Assembly (NCBI GenBank): GCA_029204225.1
Contig: CM055104.1
Coordinates: 46,320,986-46,384,985 of the forward strand
DNA: 64,000 nucleotides
From: Diphasiastrum complanatum
Taxonomy: Eukaryota > Streptophyta > Lycopodiopsida > Lycopodiales > Lycopodiaceae
Direction: 5' to 3'
Positions 59,789-64,000 of this stretch are shown piece after piece; the stretch's first letter is position 1; each line of letters opens with the position of its first letter. Both the position numbers and the translations under genes were made by a program. The notes below the pieces were generated by a model. That model was given only the letters and a program-made list of their open reading frames with translations. It did not search any database and was not told the DNA's origin.

Positions 59789-62709
59789 TTGGAGCAAGAG
59801 CTTGAAGCTAGTGGTGATCTCTTCAACCAAGACTATGCTTTTGTGTCTAATATTGCTTCTACTAGTACTACTACATCTATGAGGAATTCAGATTCTGTTT
59901 TGCAAGTTGCTGATTTTCAGCCCATTGAATGGGTGATTGATAGTGGTGCTACTCGTCATATGACTTCTCGCAAAGAAGCATTTACTAAATTAGTAAAAGT
60001 GCAAAATGGAAGTAAGGTACAATGTGCGGATGATGCATCTTATTCTATTCATGGAATTGGAATTGTAGCCATCATTTTGCCTAATGGTGAAGAAAAGTAC
60101 ATTAAGAATGTGCTTTATGTTCCGGGAATCAAGAAGAATCTTCTTTCGGTTTCAGCTATGTTGAAGCAAGGACTAGTTGTTGAGTTCAAAGAAGATAAGT
60201 GTCTTGTCAAGGATCCTAAAAGATCACTCTTGATTATTGTTTCGGGAACGGTGCATGCTGGCTTATTCATTATGGATACCTATGAGCGACGAATTCCCTC
60301 TACATGTCTTGTTGCTTCTACATCACAATCATTGGAGTTGGCTGAATTGTGGCACGCAAGGTTTGGGCATCTCAACTTTGCAAGTTTGAAGAAGCTGAAG
60401 ACATTTAATATGGTAGAAGACATTCCTACTATTGAGCAGCCGGAAGGGCATGTATGCGAGGGGTGCATACTTGGAAAGTTTCAAAAGAAACCTTTTCCAA
60501 TTGATGGAACTATAAGGGTTCTTGATAAATTTGATTTGGTTCATAGTGATGTTTGTGGTCCAATGAAGATCGAATCCATTGGAAAGTGCATCTATTTTGT
60601 GACTTTTATTGATGACTTTTCCCGTTTTACATGGATCTATCCTATGAAGGCTAAATCGGAAGTTTTTCAACGTTACAAAGATTTTCTAGCAATGGTGGAA
60701 AATCAGTTTGGGCATTCTTTGAAGACCCTATGTACCGATCCTGGAGGGGAATACATTAAGAATACGTTCAGTGCATTTCTTCGAGAAAAGGAAATTCTAC
60801 ATCAAATGACAACTCCCTATACGCCTCAACAAAATGGTGTTGCCGAGCGAAAGAATCGCACACTCATGGAGATGGCCCGTTGCATGCTCAAAGCAAAGGG
60901 GCTGCCTCACAAGTTTTGGGCTGAAGCGGTTATAACGGCAGCATACATAAGCAATCGTTGTCCTACTAGAGCATTGAAAGTATTAACTCCTTATGAAGTT
61001 TGGTATGGAAAGAAGCCTACAATCTCTCACTTTTGCATTTTTGGTTGTATGGCTTATGCTTTTGTTCCGGATAAACTTCGTACAAAGCTTGAAGATAAAG
61101 GAGTTAAATGCATTTTTGTTGGCTATAGTAGTGAAAGCAAAGGCTATAGGCTGTTCAATTTGAGCACTAATAAGATTATTGTTAGTCGTGATGTGCATTT
61201 TGATGAAAAGAATTCATTGGATGTGGCCCCAACTCATATCTTGAAGGGGGACAACCCACATAGTGTGAATGTTGAAGTTTTTCCAGATTTGGTACCATCT
61301 TCTATTGTTGGAGATAAGGGGCAGCAATCAACCAGTTTCGACCTGCCCAACGCCTCATCAAGTTTAGAGCCTAATGTTCATCAAGAACCGCCCGTTGTTG
61401 CTCAAAATCAGCCTGCAGGAACTGTTGGACAAGGACCAGTTTTGGAAGATCTTGGACAGCCAAGTGCGGTGTCGGAAGATCTTGGACAGCAAATTGTAAG
61501 AATAGACATGGCTGTTGGACAGCCCAAAACAGTCCCACGGTGGCTGTTGTCGAGTTTGCGGGACAGCAAAGTAAGTTCATTTTATGATGGAAAGACACTG
61601 GACTATGTTGATTTTTCAGATTTTGCTCTTACATCTCATGGCAATGTTGCAGAAGAACCTGTTTTCTATGAGCAGGCCAAGGGAGTAAAATGTTGGGAGG
61701 ATGCGATGCAAGATGAGTATGACTCACTTATGAAGAACCAGATTTGGGTTCTTGTTGATCTTCCTCATGGGAAGAAGGCAATTGGTTCTAAATGGGTATA
61801 CAAAATCAAGTATAAGGCAAATGGTACCATTGAAAGGTACAAGGCAAGGCTCGTTGCCAAAGGCTATGCTCAGCAAAAGGGGATTGATTATGATGAGATT
61901 TTTCCTCCTACTGCTCGGATGACTACCGTAAGGGTAGTAACCTCTTTGGCTGCCCACTTTGGTTGGCGTTTGCGGCAACTTGACATAAAGACAGCATTTC
62001 TCAATGGTGATCTCAATGAGGAAGTGTAACTTCAACAACCTGCTTTTTTTTTGGTTGAATGCCAAGAAGATAAAGTTTGTCTTCTCAAGAAGGCACTTTA
62101 TGGACTGAAGCAAGCTCCGAGGATGTGGTATCAAAAGATACATGCCTACTTTTGTGATCGACGGTTTACTAATAGTCTTAGCGAATCTACTCTTTATGTC
62201 AAGCATACTTCAGATTATATCATCATTATTTTGCTTTATGTTGATGATATTATTATTACGGGAAGTAATGAGCAGCAGATTGATGCCGTAATACTTGAGC
62301 TTGGTATGGTTTTTGAAACCTCAGATTTAGGCCTATTGCACTTTTATCTTGGTCTTGAATTTGTACAAGAAGGTGCTGGAAAATTTTCATCTCTCAAGAA
62401 CGCTACATTGGGCAGATTTTGAAGCGGTTCAAGATGGAAGATTGCAAGCCGGTTGCTACACCTATGGAGACAGGTCTGAAATTAAGTAGTCAAGGTGATG
62501 GTGAATCATTTGACACTACTTTATATTGTCAAGCTATTGGCTGTCTCATTTACCTATGTAATTCAAGACCGGACATTTCTTATAGTGTCTCACTCATGAG
62601 TCAATTCATGCATGCCCCGATGACATCACATTGGAAAGCGTTGAAGAGCATCTTTCGATATCTTCAAGGAACAAGAAGTCATGGACTGGTTTTTTGTAAT
62701 ACATCCTAA
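59789..62709 (+). pseudogene. Copia pol (protease, integrase, RT, start of RNase H)
   Basis: A 746-codon open frame (59789-62029) holds protease (WVIDSGATRHM), GAG-pre-integrase (LWHARFGHLN...CEGCILGK), integrase (HSDVCGPM, FIDDFSRFTW, TDPGGEY, PYTPQQNGVAERKNRT) and the RT N-terminus (GSKWVYKIKYKANGT, LDIKTAFLNGDLNEEV). After the TAA at 62027 the same frame continues with ALYGLKQAPRMWY and the catalytic YVDD (62237-62248). A frameshift near 62400 leads to RNase H (AIGCLIYLCNSRPDISYSVS). TDPGGEY replaces the usual SDNGGEY around the second integrase Asp. Confidence 0.95.
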
Positions 62710-63051
62710 CACCACAGTAGGGCAAATTCTAACTGATCCACCCAACCTTGCCTACTCCCTGATATAGAGTAAGCCCCTCCTAGCCCAGTGTGAGGACTGG
62801 TAGCATGCTACTGCCAAGTGTCGACCACGTGGCACTGACGTGGCCGACTGCACGTCGGGACCCAACTGGGGGCCCTATCCTGCTGACAGGGTCCCTAGGC
62901 TGTGTTAGGCCCGCCATGGCTATGGACCATGCTGGGCACACTACTCACACTGTCTTGCCCTGTTGGTCATGTACGCTGGACACGACCCTGACTGTGGTAT
63001 CTGACCTATTTGTGTTCTCTAGGGTTCGGCACTAGTTACGAGCTCGTAACA
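62696..63051 (-). repeat. 3' LTR of the chromovirus
   Basis: About 356 bp, minus strand TGTTACGAGCTCGTAAC... to ...GTATTACA, directly after the polypurine tract. It is GC-richer than its surroundings. The far end is placed by the TG/CA rule and the break in the Copia frame. Confidence 0.65.
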
Positions 63052-63062
63052 CTCCCTCCCCC

Positions 63063-64000
63063 TTAAGAACCGTCTTGGTCCTCTAAGACAAAGTCTGGAA
63101 AAATCTTGCGAAGGACGCTGCCTCTTTCCCAAGTGGCATTCTCAACAGGCTGATCATTCCATTTAACCAGATATTCTCGGTATAGAGTATGACGAGTCTG
63201 CGTCTCTCTACTATCAAGAATCTCCTCTGGTTCATGTGGAGGTTGTTGAGGATCCAATGGGAGAACTAGAACACTGTCCCCTACCAGATTGTCTGATCTG
63301 GCTAAGGCTTTTCGTAACTGACTTACATGAAAGACTGGAAAAACCTTACTGCTGTGTGAAAGTTCTAGTTCATAGGTGCCTAGTCTCCTACTGATGGTAA
63401 AGGGACCACAATACCTTGGAGACAACTTAGCACACACTCATGATTTGAGGGTTTTAGAGTCAACTGGGACTCTCAAGTAGACTTTCTCACCAGTGGAGAA
63501 CTGCACATCCCGTCTGTGTGGATCTGCATAATGCCTGGCTCGATCCTGGGACTGTCTAATGCTACGCTTAGCATGTTCTATCATCTGGTTTAGGTCCTCT
63601 AAAAAGTTTCTGGCTGCTTCAACTTTTTCTTGTTTAAACCCTACAGCTGTGGGTGAGCGTGGCTGAAAACCGTACATCAACATAAATGGGCTGTATCCCG
63701 TAGCTGAATGTTTGGTACTGTTGTAAGCAAACTCTAATATCGAGAGATACTCCTCCCAATTAGTCTGCTTCTTGCTGACGTATGCACGAAGCATATCCTC
63801 CAGCACTTGATTTACCCTTTCTGTTAGACCCTCCGTCTGTGGATGGTCGGTGGTACTCATATTAAGTTTAGTATGGAGATGATGGAATACTGCCCTCCAA
63901 AAATTTCCAGTAAACTTACTGTCCCGGTCACTGACTATGCCGGAAGGTAGACCGTACAATTTAAATAGCCCGTCTACAAACAACCTCGCAAACTCTGGAG
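63063..64000 (-). pseudogene. gypsy integrase with chromodomain, one in-frame TGA
   Basis: From the right edge: FVDGLFKLYGLPSGIVSDRD (second catalytic Asp), TDHPQTEGLTERVNQ (Glu of the DDE triad), NWEEYLSILEFAYN, the C-terminal SH3-like KLSPRYCGPFTI and FHVSQLRKA, then the chromodomain (EEILDSRE...YLVKWNDQP...ATWE). The only lesion seen is TGA at 63438-63440 between the linker and KLSPRY, so the element is fairly young. Confidence 0.93.

Larger units (their letters stand above)
57955..62695 (+). mobile_element. Copia retrotransposon, nearly complete, cut at RNase H
   Basis: LTR 57955-58331 (TGTGTAACC...TTTCCTACA), primer site TGGTATCAGAGC at 58332-58343, a 700-bp leader, gag from ATG 59044, and pol to about 62695, where a minus-strand gypsy LTR interrupts RNase H. 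Lesions are few: a frameshift near 59283, stops at 59468-59470 and about 59578, TAA at 62027-62029, and a frameshift near 62400. This makes it one of the youngest elements here. Its 3' part should continue beyond the gypsy, outside the window. Confidence 0.92.
62696..64000 (-). mobile_element. chromodomain Ty3/gypsy (chromovirus) 3' part
   Basis: Minus strand: integrase core to C-terminus, chromodomain, polypurine tract AAGGGGGAGGGAG (63052-63064), LTR starting TGTTACGAGC at 63051 and ending about 62696 (...TATTACA). It is inserted in the RNase H of the plus-strand Copia. The 5' part runs off the right edge. Confidence 0.88.

Overview
This 64 kb window is nuclear DNA from a vascular plant with a large, repeat-rich genome. 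Introns are long (one of about 9.6 kb, one of about 4.8 kb). Old LTR retrotransposons are heavily degraded and nested in each other, and there are many CT/GA microsatellites. The window alone does not fix the species. A fern or gymnosperm seems likelier than a compact-genome angiosperm, judging from the diverged SMT1 N-terminus, the non-LTR reverse transcriptase style and the intron sizes, but this is inference.

Only two host genes are recognised. (1) An AP2/ERF transcription factor of the group X (ABR1/RAP2.6/ERF110-115-like) type on the + strand at 8785-10376. It has two exons, and its 134-bp intron is largely a (CT)n(CG)n microsatellite. (2) A split sterol C-24 methyltransferase gene (SMT1, cycloartenol C24-methyltransferase) on the + strand. 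It starts at 35763 and is followed through ten small exons to 55021, about 251 of roughly 336-345 expected codons. All splice junctions are GT/AG and in phase. The C-terminal exons were not found and should lie beyond 64000, after further retroelement insertions. This gene is easy to miss because no exon exceeds 117 bp.

Layout: 1-2420 Ty3/gypsy remnant (-) joined to a LINE endonuclease fragment (-, to 3267); 4550-5300 Copia tail (+); 8785-10376 ERF gene; 10.7-15.6 kb several local tandem duplications; 15.7-19.7 kb a Copia element (-) whose protease motif is split by a 1.4-kb TIR element with an 8-bp target duplication; 20.1-26.7 kb two related gag-bearing gypsy-like elements (-), rearranged; 28.1-33.7 kb a tandem LTR-retroelement arrangement holding a second TIR element of the same family; 35.05-55.0 kb SMT1. 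Intron 2 of SMT1 contains an LTR, an 85-bp tRNA-derived SINE and a gypsy fragment. Intron 3 contains a Copia element with an 810-bp hAT-like insertion, plus gypsy and LTR fragments. From 55.5 to 64 kb there are CT-tailed non-LTR pieces, a gypsy gag scrap, a nearly complete Copia element (+) and a chromodomain gypsy (-) that cuts it.

The most interesting signals are the reconstructed SMT1 gene; the TIR element family carrying repeated 17-20 bp TAGCA...TGCTA palindromes and long hairpins; the non-LTR 3' ends that repeatedly terminate in TTAATAAA plus (CT)n and sit head-to-tail; and several insertions with exact target-site duplications that give a relative insertion order.
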